In this document: piece after piece, positions 57,013-64,000 of the stretch | Layout of the letters: every line of letters begins with the position of its first letter | How positions within the stretch are numbered: the stretch's first letter is position 1 | Assembly (NCBI GenBank): GCA_029237695.1 | Contig: CM055265.1 | Location: forward strand, 45,129,331 to 45,193,330 | Source of the DNA: Conchocele bisecta | Lineage: Eukaryota; Mollusca; Bivalvia; Lucinida; Thyasiridae | Direction: 5' to 3' | Length of the DNA stretch: 64,000 nucleotides | Notes under the pieces: model-generated | What the model was told of the DNA's origin: nothing | Database searches by the model: none | The model's input: only the letters and a program-made list of their open reading frames with translations | Made by a program: the position numbers and the translations under genes

Positions 57013-57100
57013 TGTTCTTTTTGGTGTGGCAAGCGCACCTAGCACAATGGTTCTGGTTCTAAGAATAAATGACAGCATCCCATGCTAGTTATGAAAGGAG

Positions 57101-57320
57101 GGATCTATTGTGTCCTAGAGGTTAGGACACTGGACTTCCATACCAGAGGCTGTGGGTTCAAACCTCACCCTAGGCATGACAAATACTTTCATAGTATTTC
57201 CATCCCTCTGGTCTTTCGGAGCTACACTTGCTACAAATCCCATAAGCCCCATTTCTTCCGTGACAGCCACATATGACCTCACTGTTGAACAGATGTTAAA
57301 CCCCATTCAATCAATCAAAA
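57101..57320 (+). mobile_element. tRNA-derived SINE, complete
   Basis: The tRNA-like head has an A-box-like TCCTAGAGGTTAGG near 57113 and a B-box GGTTCAAACC at 57155-57164. A body follows with 'ATAGTATTTCCATCCCTCTG', the internal domain 'CAAATCCCATAAGCCCCATT', and the tail GATGTTAAACCCC(ATTCAATCA). This is the reference copy for the split SINEs at 16780 and 62738. Transcription would be by RNA polymerase III if active. Confidence 0.85.
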
Positions 57321-57413
57321 TGCCATCAGTGCCCACAGGTGATGTGCCACAGAAAACTGGGCAAATTGTCCAGGTTGACGAGTGTTGCGGAGAACAAAAT
57401 TCATAGTCGTACC

Positions 57414-57604
57414 CAGAGCTCCAGTTAAGGTGCGTAATTTGACCAACTTGGGGTGAAATTTTGTTATTTCTCCATCAAAAATGGCAAGTTGGGAGTCCTT
57501 TAGAATCGTCTCATTGAGACGATTCTAAAGCACTCCCAACTTGCCATTTTTGATGGAGAAATAAGAAATTTACCTCCAAATTACGCACCTTAACTGGAGC
57601 TCTG
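57414..57604. mobile_element. hAT-like MITE, near-perfect palindrome
   Basis: CAGAGCTCCAGTTAAGGTGC and its complement form almost the whole element, with centre ATCGTCTCATTGAGACGAT. Flanks are GTCGTACC / GCCGTACC, sharing CGTACC. Confidence 0.85.
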
Positions 57605-57612
57605 GCCGTACC

Positions 57613-58425
57613 GTCTGATCATGGTTTATCTAAATAGCCGAACATTGTGAGCCTTACCATGTATGTATATGTGAAGTGTATTTTGTTACAACAAATAGTA
57701 TTTCATCATAAGGCCATAGCAAGTTCTTTCTCGCTTGCGGGTAGGTTTTGAAAGTGATTCTGTTAAAAAACAAACACAATGTGTATATTATTATACACTA
57801 TTTACTGGTGAAGTAATATGAAAACTGATTGGGTGACTTGTTCAAGTATTAAATCTGTTCATGAATGTCCACTTAATAAGTTTAATAAGAGTATTTTCTT
57901 CTTTTTTCTAAAGTTTTCTGGCTGAAATTTAAATTTATGCTAAAAACTTCCTCAAACCCTGAGAAAGTTTTTAACATAAATTTACCTTCGTTTTTTTCAA
58001 GGCCTTGTTTGTTTTTACCAGCTACCAGTTTTGGTCAACTTGGTGGACTCTTACACAAAACAGATATGGTATGGCCATAACAACTAATTAACATTTATTG
58101 ATGTGAAATCATTTTAAAAAAAATTATTCTTGTTTTTCACAAAATATAAAACATAATTTTGGTCAGCACTTGAGAACTGAAGCCTGTTTATGAAGAATAG
58201 TAAAGTCATGTGGTGCCAACATAGACAGCATAGATAGTTTCACGCCATTTAACACGCATCACAAGCAGAACAACCGGTATATGGATATATGCATATTTAT
58301 AAATGTTTGTTATTTTTCTCATTTATCTTCGAAAGTACATGTGAGCACTCGTCACCAAATACACTTTTGTGAAACAATAAGAAAAGTATTCTGATTTTTC
58401 CTTCAGAAAATAAGTTGTTAAGTGG
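57613..58425. other. no feature recognised
   Basis: AT-rich, with a weak inverted pair near 57930 and 57967 (AAATTTATGCTAAAAAC / GTTTTTAACATAAATTT) and a TT3 scrap near 58320. Confidence 0.4.
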
Positions 58426-58643
58426 TTAACCATTTCAATGTAAAGATATACTTTTCGAACAAAAAATCTGATTTTATTCTTATTTCTAACCAAAATTATA
58501 TGTTGATACCAATTTACTCAGTTGAACCTTCTCGTCGAGACGGTGCAACTGAGTGGTAGCAACATATACTTTCATTGAGAAATAAAGAAAAATAAAGTTT
58601 AAACATGTGTGACTCAGTATATATCTTGCATGTAATGTGTTAA
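58426..58643. mobile_element. TT3 MITE just downstream of the GPCR gene
   Basis: TTAA-CCATTTCAATGTAAAG ... GCATGTAATGTG-TTAA, with centre CTTCTCGTCGAGACGG. It lies 21 bp past the GPCR stop codon and, on the minus strand, contains AATAAA (58473-58478). Confidence 0.85.
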
Positions 58644-58664
58644 TATTAAACTTTACAATGCACT

Positions 58665-59774
58665 TTATAACGGCGTTGTTTCTGAACAGTGTTCATATTC
58701 GAGTTGCGTTGTCGCACTGTTTGTTGAATTGACCCGCATTTCGTATATTCGAGTAACATGCTTACATAACACCTGTCGTAACAGGTCGCGAAGCTCTGTG
58801 CGGAATGTCGTTGATACGGTAAGACACACAACAAAAGCTAAGGCAGGGTTCAGGTACACAAGTAACTCACTAGCCACCTGCGCGATCTCAAACCTCCGCA
58901 TGAACTCCGTCGTGAGCCATGAGTTTGGTAGATTTGTCTCTATTATGTGTATCGTAGTCTTCGGTGTCGCGAACAGCACGTACATTATCGATATAGCAAG
59001 AGTCATGAACGTGATGTCGGCCGGTACTTGGTAGTGGTTCGGAGTCTTTTTCCACGAGTTCTTCGAGAGAATGCCACAGATGAGGAGGATGACGAAGATG
59101 ATGATGAGAATAAGGGGGATGATGCAGTAGAAGCTGAGGGAGAACCACGGCCAGACAAGGGTGAGGAAGTCGTGGGGACGATGGTACAGGTAGCAGCCGT
59201 GCGGGAACAGTTCGTACGTCCAGATCGCGTGGATGCTGATCACAACCAGCCCGACAACGATGATGATCACGGCAAACTTCGCCATGAATACCGTACACAT
59301 GGACGCGGCCTTAAGTGGTGCCCAGATTGCGATACACTGGTCGACGAGCATCGCGTACACCAGCCATATTCCCGAGTAGACGATAACACACATGAGAAAC
59401 TGCCACAGTTTACAACTCCAGTCACCGATTTCTGTAATATACTTGGTCCCTGTCATTTTGCATACCCATTCTAGTCCCGTCATCGGCAACAGAATTAACA
59501 GGTTCCCCACAGCATATGCCGCTAAGTAAAAGCATATGGACCAGTTGCGTAGATTCTTTCGTCTCACAGTTAGCAGAATCAGGAAGTTTCCAATGGCTCC
59601 GATGATCACTAAAGCAGGCTTAATGTACAATTCAAAGATGTTTGTGAAGGTGGCGATCTGTGGGCTGTTGCCATGGTGCTGGAAATTGTCCTCGTACATT
59701 GTGTAGTTGATGCTCGCGTTCTCGATGCTGTACCCGGGTGGCAGGATCATGGCACCTAGGGACGTCGTCTCCAT
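58665..59774 (-). CDS. class A (rhodopsin-like) G protein-coupled receptor, atypical motifs
   Basis: A 369-residue seven-helix receptor, predicted at the plasma membrane. Numbering is from the ATG at 59772-59774, which has G at -3 and +4. The in-frame extension upstream has no ATG before a TAA. The N-terminus has two N-glycosylation sequons (N19, N23). TM1 has GN (N63). TM2 has N91 where D2.50 is expected (YAVGNLL). The disulfide pair is C121-C194. The end of TM3 reads D145-Q146-C147 instead of DRY. TM5 has P220 and TM6 has P271. TM7 reads LNPALA (N309, A313) instead of NPxxY, followed by a short helix-8-like FRTELRDLL and a 30-residue Ser/Thr-rich tail. It has no introns in the coding region, and GC content is higher than its surroundings. 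The ligand is unknown. It may belong to a lineage-specific molluscan peptide- or amine-type receptor expansion (inference). Confidence 0.9.
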   Translation of the reverse strand: METTSLGAMILPPGYSIENASINYTMYEDNFQHHGNSPQIATFTNIFELYIKPALVIIGAIGNFLILLTVRRKNLRNWSICFYLAAYAVGNLLILLPMTGLEWVCKMTGTKYITEIGDWSCKLWQFLMCVIVYSGIWLVYAMLVDQCIAIWAPLKAASMCTVFMAKFAVIIIVVGLVVISIHAIWTYELFPHGCYLYHRPHDFLTLVWPWFSLSFYCIIPLILIIIFVILLICGILSKNSWKKTPNHYQVPADITFMTLAISIMYVLFATPKTTIHIIETNLPNSWLTTEFMRRFEIAQVASELLVYLNPALAFVVCLTVSTTFRTELRDLLRQVLCKHVTRIYEMRVNSTNSATTQLEYEHCSETTPL

Positions 59775-59947
59775 CCCAGAGTCGTCGCTCACCTCAGTGG
59801 ATAACGCTTGCTTCACTAGGCATACCCATTAGGAAGTGTCACACTGTGTCTTGTCTTAATTTGGTATCATCTGACTCGTAATTGTTCCACTGTGATGCTC
59901 ATTTCCTCCAAATTCCCCCTGTCATCGACCATGCAGTGTTAATAGCT
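59775..59947 (-). promoter_or_regulatory. putative 5' leader of the GPCR with two uORFs
   Basis: On the minus strand, a strong acceptor-like TTTGTCTTTTACAG (about 59961-59948) would start this exon. Two upstream ATG frames follow: 59932-59867 (21 codons) and 59829-59794 (11 codons), both ending before the receptor ATG. A 5' non-coding exon further upstream is implied but not identified. Confidence 0.4.
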
Positions 59948-60034
59948 CTGTAAAAGACAAATTCATTGATTAGAGATATAAACTGCCTACAGACCTCTCT
60001 TAAATTAGAATGATTAGGGTCAATTATGGGATGT

Positions 60035-60254
60035 TTAACCCATTACAGACGGGATACGCTTTTAGTAGTACGAACCTTTTGAGAGAAAAAAATCCCTATT
60101 TTCTTTCAAAAGTATATGTTGTAACCACTCATTTGAACCGTCTCGATGAGACGGTTCAAATGAGTGGTAACAACATATACCTTTATCGATGAATGAACAA
60201 AATAATGAGATTTTTTCAACAAAAATCATATATCCTTAGACTGAAATGGGTTAA
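60035..60254. mobile_element. TT3 MITE, complete, upstream of the GPCR
   Basis: TTAA-CCCATTACAGACGGG ... CTTAGACTGAAATGGG-TTAA, with a perfect centre CCGTCTCGATGAGACGG. Confidence 0.85.
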
Positions 60255-60464
60255 CCCTTACTACGCTGAATTAAATGTTGTCGTCTGCTGGAAATGTTTT
60301 ATTTTCAATATTTCTCGACAAAAACCTGGTTTTGACAGCACATGAGAATCGTCTCTGGTGGAGACGATTCTCATGTGCTGTCAAAACCAGGTTTTTATTA
60401 AGAATTAAAGCAAAAATGAAAAACAGCAGACGGCAATTTCCGTCAACAGCGTAGGAAGGGTTAG
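60251..60464. mobile_element. TT1-variant MITE sharing a TTAA with TT3
   Basis: TTAA-CCCTTACTACGCTG ... ACAGCGTAGGAAGGG-TTAG, with arms GCACATGAGAATCGTCTC and complement. Its left TTAA (60251-60254) is the right TTAA of the previous MITE. Confidence 0.85.
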
Positions 60465-61134
60465 TCATGGAGGCATATACATCCAGTCAATTATCATTAT
60501 AATACATAGTTATTGCCTTTTTCCTAATAGGCTAAAATACTAGGTACACAATAACAGTTTTTTTTTTCTTTCTTTTCAAATATAATTACTAGTAATTTGT
60601 GAGTCAGACAACTAAATCAAAATGTTCTCACTGATTAATAAATAAAGAATACAAGGCTCTCTCGCTCGTGTTTTTTCTTGTCAAGTTTATCGGGTGTAAT
60701 TTAATGTGTAGAAATTATGAGCCTGATAAACTTCATATCAAAAGACACTACCGTATTAACCCTAAATATTCGGACACAATTTGCTTTGGGTAAACCCCTG
60801 TAATTATCTGTGAGAGAAAACCCGTAATTGTCAACTTATAAATAATAATACACCGTGAAGAGAACACCCATAATCACCCACATGCACTCTCCCGCAGTCG
60901 TTATAAAATAAGCACCACTCACAAAAATTCAAACACAAATGCAAACGCCCCCGAAACAGTACAGTAGCGTAACCATTTGTCGGGATTACCCCCGCGTCGG
61001 CAATTTTCGTAAACCGCCCCCGAAACAGTATAAATGTTGTTCAGAAATGTAATAAATAGGATATTCCATTGTATACTTTTGAATTGCTTGAAATAATACA
61101 CTCATGTAAGTCGGCTTCCGCGTAAGCAACTCAG
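60465..61134. other. mostly unassigned
   Basis: 60675-60750 pairs 'CAAGTTTATCGGG' with 'CCTGATAAACTTCATATC', resembling the foldback at 18090. 'CGCCCCCGAAACAGTA' occurs twice (60948, 61014). No gene. Confidence 0.4.
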
Positions 61135-61437
61135 TAGCCTATTTCACCAACATTGCAAAGTATACTTTTCTAGCAAAGTATACTTTGAGGGGGAAATTTT
61201 CAATTTTAGGATAAATTTATAAATTTTTATTATACTGAATTTATTACATTATCACAGCCAATTTGGCTGTGATAATGTAATAAATTCAGTATAATAATTC
61301 TGCATACTTTTAATCATCAAATACATTCAGTTGTTAGTTCTATATGAAATAATGCATTTGAGGAAAAATAAATGATTACTCCCTCAAAGTATACTTTGCT
61401 AGAAAAGTATACTTTGCAATGTTGGTGAAATGGGCTA
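61135..61437. mobile_element. FB1 MITE, complete
   Basis: TAGCCTATTTCACCAACATT ... GTTGGTGAAATGGGCTA, with four TATACTTT motifs and centre CAGCCAATTTGGCTG. Confidence 0.85.
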
Positions 61438-61507
61438 CTGAAGTCGACTTACTCGTGAATTATTTCATGCTGTTCAACCATGAATGATGGAATATCCTCT
61501 ATATACA

Positions 61508-61614
61508 GCATGGAATTGGAAATGATTCAAAGGTGCTGGAAGAGCATGCTTTGCTGAGAAAAATGGAAAAACACAGCAGACGACAAACATTAATTTGACT
61601 TTGTAAGGGATTAA
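61508..61614. mobile_element. TT1 MITE, right half
   Basis: 'GGAAATGATTCAAAGGTGCT' ... 'ACACAGCAGACGACAA' ... GTAAGGGATTAA. Confidence 0.6.
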
Positions 61615-61625
61615 CATCGCTAGTT

Positions 61626-61762
61626 ATGCCACCGGGTTTCGAAGAAACGGGTGGCATATAGTGTTGGACCGTCCGTCCGTCACACTTTTCGGTTAACCAC
61701 TTTGTCACAGTTTCTCAAATATGCTACAGGTGGCATCCGCGTTCGACAGACGCATTTCTTGT
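61626..61762 (+). mobile_element. HL-B minimal copy (137 bp)
   Basis: 5' hairpin ATGCCACCGGGTTTCGAAG..GGTGGCAT, (CCGT)3, 'CTTTTCGGTTAACCACTTTG' and 3' GACAGACGCATTTCTTGT. It is the shortest HL-B here and shows which parts all three copies keep. Confidence 0.85.
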
Positions 61763-61834
61763 TTCTATTGACATTATAAAATGTCATATTTACCAAGCAT
61801 ACAGCTGTTTCCTTATTTGTAATGTGAGAATCGG

Positions 61835-61925
61835 CTACTGATTTGTGTCTGTGACTGGAGAAAATTGGAAGCTCCAGATCAAATACCACACTTATTGAGT
61901 CTGATAACAATATATAGCACTTGTT
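61835..61925 (-). mobile_element. SINE central-domain fragment
   Basis: 'GTGTCTGTGACTGGAGAAAA' and 'GAGTCTGATAACAATATATA', as at 16574. Confidence 0.4.
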
Positions 61926-61978
61926 CAAAACATAACTACTGTCTGTTCTACATTTTTCTGTCGACGAACTTTTGGATA

Positions 61979-62187
61979 TTAACTGGGTAATTTGTGGGCT
62001 ATAAATAGTTAAAAAATAGCAGATGACAATTCATTATATTTTCTTTTATTTCTCCTTATAAATGTCATGAATATGTCTTGGAATTTCATTAGAATTGTGT
62101 CCACTCATTTACAGAGAGAAATAAAACATATACCGGTACTCCTAATTCGTTTGGCGGATATTTTCGCCGCTAGCATGCAAAGAGTTA
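61979..62187. mobile_element. TT4 MITE
   Basis: TTAA-CTGGGTAATTTGTGGGC ... GCTAGCATGCAAAGAG-TTAA. Confidence 0.75.
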
Positions 62188-62199
62188 AACACATTAAAT

Positions 62200-62410
62200 C
62201 TAAAACATATTTAAATGTAAGTACTTTTTCATCGATAACCAAACAAAATTATTTGATGAAATTCCATCAAATATTGATTTTATCGCGAAATAACGATTTT
62301 ACTATGGTAATTTAACATGGTTCAAGAAGGAGAAGGGTGACATTTACTCCGAAACCTGGCGAGATAGCTTTGAAATGTTTAATAGCCAAAAGTTTGTCGG
62401 AAGCAAAACA
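62200..62410. mobile_element. FB5-related fragment
   Basis: 'AATTTAACATGG' and 'ACTCCGAAACCTGGCGA' resemble the interior of FB5 at 34615-34700. Confidence 0.4.
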
Positions 62411-62439
62411 TGGAACAGACAGTAGTGTTTTATTTATGG

Positions 62440-62555
62440 AATGATGAACAGTGCAGATCCCGATGAGACTGTACAGATGCACAGGTTGATCTGGATCTAT
62501 ACTGGTCACAAAATCCGTAAGCCCCATTTCGCCAGTCAAATCCACATTTAAACAT
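62440..62555 (+). mobile_element. SINE central-domain fragment
   Basis: 'GGTTGATCTGGATCTATACT', 'AAAATCCGTAAGCCCCATTT', 'CGCCAGTCAAATCCACAT'. Confidence 0.5.
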
Positions 62556-62741
62556 TTCATTGCTGAATTAAATTTATCGTCTACTGTTTTCTAAATTCCA
62601 TTTTTTTTCTCTCATCAGAACATGATTTGACTGCACATTCCAATGGAAATGATTCTAAAGTGCTCTCTAACCATGTTTTTATTGAGAAAGAATACAAAAT
62701 AAGAAACAAAAGCAGACAACAATGTGAAAAATGGGTTTAAC
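62556..62741. mobile_element. TT1 MITE, degraded ends
   Basis: 'TTGCTGAATTAAATTTATCG', 'CCAATGGAAATGATTCTAAA', 'CAAAAGCAGACAACAATG', ending GGGTTTAA. Confidence 0.65.
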
Positions 62742-63220
62742 GTCGTATTAACAGCTAAGGTCATATAGAGACAAGACTACAGTTTACTGTCCCATCCGAC
62801 AGACCAGTGGGATGGAAATACTATGTAAGTATGTTCACGCCTTGGGTGAGGATTGAATCCACAGCATCTGTAGCCTATTTCACCAAAATTGCAAAGTATA
62901 CTTTTCTAGCAAAGTAATTACTTTGAGAGAGTAATCGATCATTTATTTTCCCCGAAATGCATTATTTCATATAAAACTAACAACTGCATATATTTGATGA
63001 TTAAATCTATGCAGAATTATTATACTGAATTTATTACATTATCACAGCCAAAATGGCTGTGATAATGTAATAAATTCAGTATAATAAAAATTTATAAATT
63101 TATCCTTAAATTGAAAATTTCTCCCTCAGAGTATGCTAGAAAAGTATACTTTGCAATGTTGGTGAAATAGGCTGCTGGTATTGAAATCCAATGCCATAAC
63201 CCCTAGACCACGGACCATCA
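62738..63220 (-). mobile_element. tRNA-derived SINE interrupted by an FB1 MITE
   Basis: Reverse-strand SINE: tail 'GTTTAACGTCGTATTAACAG', body 'CATCCGACAGACCAGTGGGA', B-box complement GGATTGAATCC at 62850-62860, then FB1, then the head 'AACCCCTAGACCACGGACCA'. Confidence 0.8.
62871..63174. mobile_element. FB1 MITE in a SINE, CTG target duplication
   Basis: TAGCCTATTTCACCAAAATT ... TTGGTGAAATAGGCTG, with CTG at 62868-62870 and 63175-63177. Centre CAGCCAAAATGGCTG. Confidence 0.85.
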
Positions 63221-63295
63221 CTGTAGCAAACAACAACTTTCTGTTTCCGCCTTCTAAGGGTAAACTCGGAAAAACCTATCGAAATCTGTCAATAT

Positions 63296-63402
63296 TAACA
63301 CCTTAGTGTGCCGCCGGAAACGTAAAATGCCGTCTGCTTTCCATTTATGTTTTGCCTTCTTTCTCAATCAAACTATTTTTTGACAACACTTTAGAATCAA
63401 TT
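63296..63402. mobile_element. TT1 MITE, left half
   Basis: ACACCTTAGTGTGCCG, 'TTTGCCTTCTTTCTCAATCA', 'GACAACACTTTAGAATCA'. The right half is missing. Confidence 0.6.
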
Positions 63403-63403
63403 C

Positions 63404-63593
63404 TACCAATTTAATTATCGAAAAATGATTTTCACACTAGTACATTTGTAAAAAGGGGTGTTTTTTTTCCCCCTCTAATTCTGAAAATTACTTCCACAAA
63501 GTGCAGATCCTGACGAGACGTGACGAGCCGCCTCATCTGGATCTACACTGTTTGCAACACTGCTATAGATGTATGTAGTGGTGAAAGGGTTAA
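63404..63593. mobile_element. TT2 MITE, left end truncated
   Basis: 'AAAAATGATTTTCACACTAG', 'GTGCAGATCCTGACGAGACG', ending TAGTGGTGAAAGGG-TTAA. Confidence 0.75.
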
Positions 63594-63755
63594 CCATTAT
63601 ATGTACAGTGCTGAATTAAATTTTGTAGTCTGCTGTTTATTTTTTATTTTCCATTTTTCTCACGAAAAACATACCATGTTTTTATTGAGAAAAAAAATAC
63701 AAAATATGAAACAACAGCAGATGACAATTTTTGGTTCCTGCATTCTTAGGGTTAA
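63590..63755. mobile_element. TT1 MITE sharing TTAA on both sides
   Basis: TTAA-CCATTATATGTACAGTGC ... CATTCTTAGGG-TTAA. The central palindrome is deleted. Confidence 0.75.
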
Positions 63756-63970
63756 CCCTTACACCGCTATCTTAATTTATTTTCGTCTGCTGTTTATTTT
63801 CTATTTTCCATTTTTTTTTCCATCAAAAACTTGCTTTGACAGCACTTGAGAATCATTGCCATTTGAAATGATTCTGAAGTGCTTTCAAAACATGTTTTTA
63901 TTGAGACATAAGGCAAGATATAAAAGCAACAGCAGACGACAATTGTTGTGTGTAGCATTCTAAGGGTTGA
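63752..63970. mobile_element. TT1 MITE, complete, sharing TTAA
   Basis: TTAA-CCCTTACACCGCTATC ... GTAGCATTCTAAGGG-TTGA, with centre TTGCCATTTGAAATGATTC. Confidence 0.85.
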
Positions 63971-64000
63971 CCCTTCCTATGCTGTTGACGGAAATTGCTG
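63967..64000. mobile_element. TT1-variant MITE, cut by the window edge
   Basis: TTGA-CCCTTCCTATGCTGTTGA, then GGAAATTGCTG, the reverse of the right end of the copy at 60251-60464. Confidence 0.7.

Noticed and set aside
58888..59474. Other-frame and opposite-strand open frames over the GPCR
   Set aside because: Shadows of the receptor frame. Only the receptor frame gives seven hydrophobic helices and class A landmarks.
59775..59816. In-frame GTG extension of the GPCR by 14 residues
   Set aside because: It lacks an ATG. GTG starts are not expected in this context, and the ATG at 59774 has a good surrounding sequence.

Overview
This window is eukaryotic, AT-rich and dominated by repeats. It most resembles a bivalve mollusc genome. 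It contains many short palindromic DNA transposons, tRNA-derived SINEs, and several families that look like the bivalve 'pearl' / Helentron-associated elements (5' hairpin, CCGT-type microsatellite, tandem core of about 130-260 bp, 3' hairpin ending CTAGT or CTTGT). The species cannot be named from sequence alone. There is no bacterial-style gene density, operon or CRISPR.

One convincing protein gene is present: an intronless-looking rhodopsin-class (class A) GPCR on the minus strand at 58665-59774. Its conserved motifs are unusual (N at 2.50, DQC for DRY, NPxxA for NPxxY). Weak exon candidates lie at 46371-46519, 54528-54721 and 54805-55022. Nearly all other long open frames are by-products of tandem repeats.

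Names used below. HL-A to HL-I are Helentron/pearl-like families. TT1 to TT5 are palindromic MITE families flanked by TTAA, mostly with CCC...GGG ends. FB1 to FB5 are other foldback families. T is a 5'-truncated retroelement tail ending in a 'GTTAAAC' motif.

Layout. 0-7 kb: HL-A and TT1 copies, a long (TGTC)n tract, a 41/43-bp satellite with 168-bp higher-order period, and an exact 470-bp tandem duplication. 7-10 kb: HL-C and HL-D, each inserted inside a TT1 MITE. 11-14 kb: a single-copy-like unit with a 1.74-kb CGTT-rich block that is absent from its paralogue at 39.4 kb. 14-20.8 kb: dense foldbacks and SINEs. 20.8-23.8 kb: a giant inverted array inside a TT2 element. 24-25.2 kb: nested palindromes around a TATATC/ATCAAT array. 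25.4-29 kb: a 20-bp array with an EcoRI site in most units. 30-43.6 kb: a nested cluster of HL elements A, E, F, G and H. 44-48.5 kb: a pogo-like element and MITEs. 48.5-50.7 kb: a 42-bp array apparently grown from an HL 3' terminus. 51-58.6 kb: MITEs, hAT-like foldbacks and one complete SINE. 58.6-60 kb: the GPCR, bracketed by TT3 MITEs. 60-64 kb: more MITEs, ending in a chain of elements that share TTAA sites.

Two system-level themes stand out. First, several HL families with otherwise unrelated cores all carry the nuclear-receptor half-site TCAAGGTCA, and one array carries many AGGTCA-A-AGGTCA (DR1) sites. Second, insertion order can be read directly, because MITEs, SINEs and HL elements interrupt one another at defined sites.
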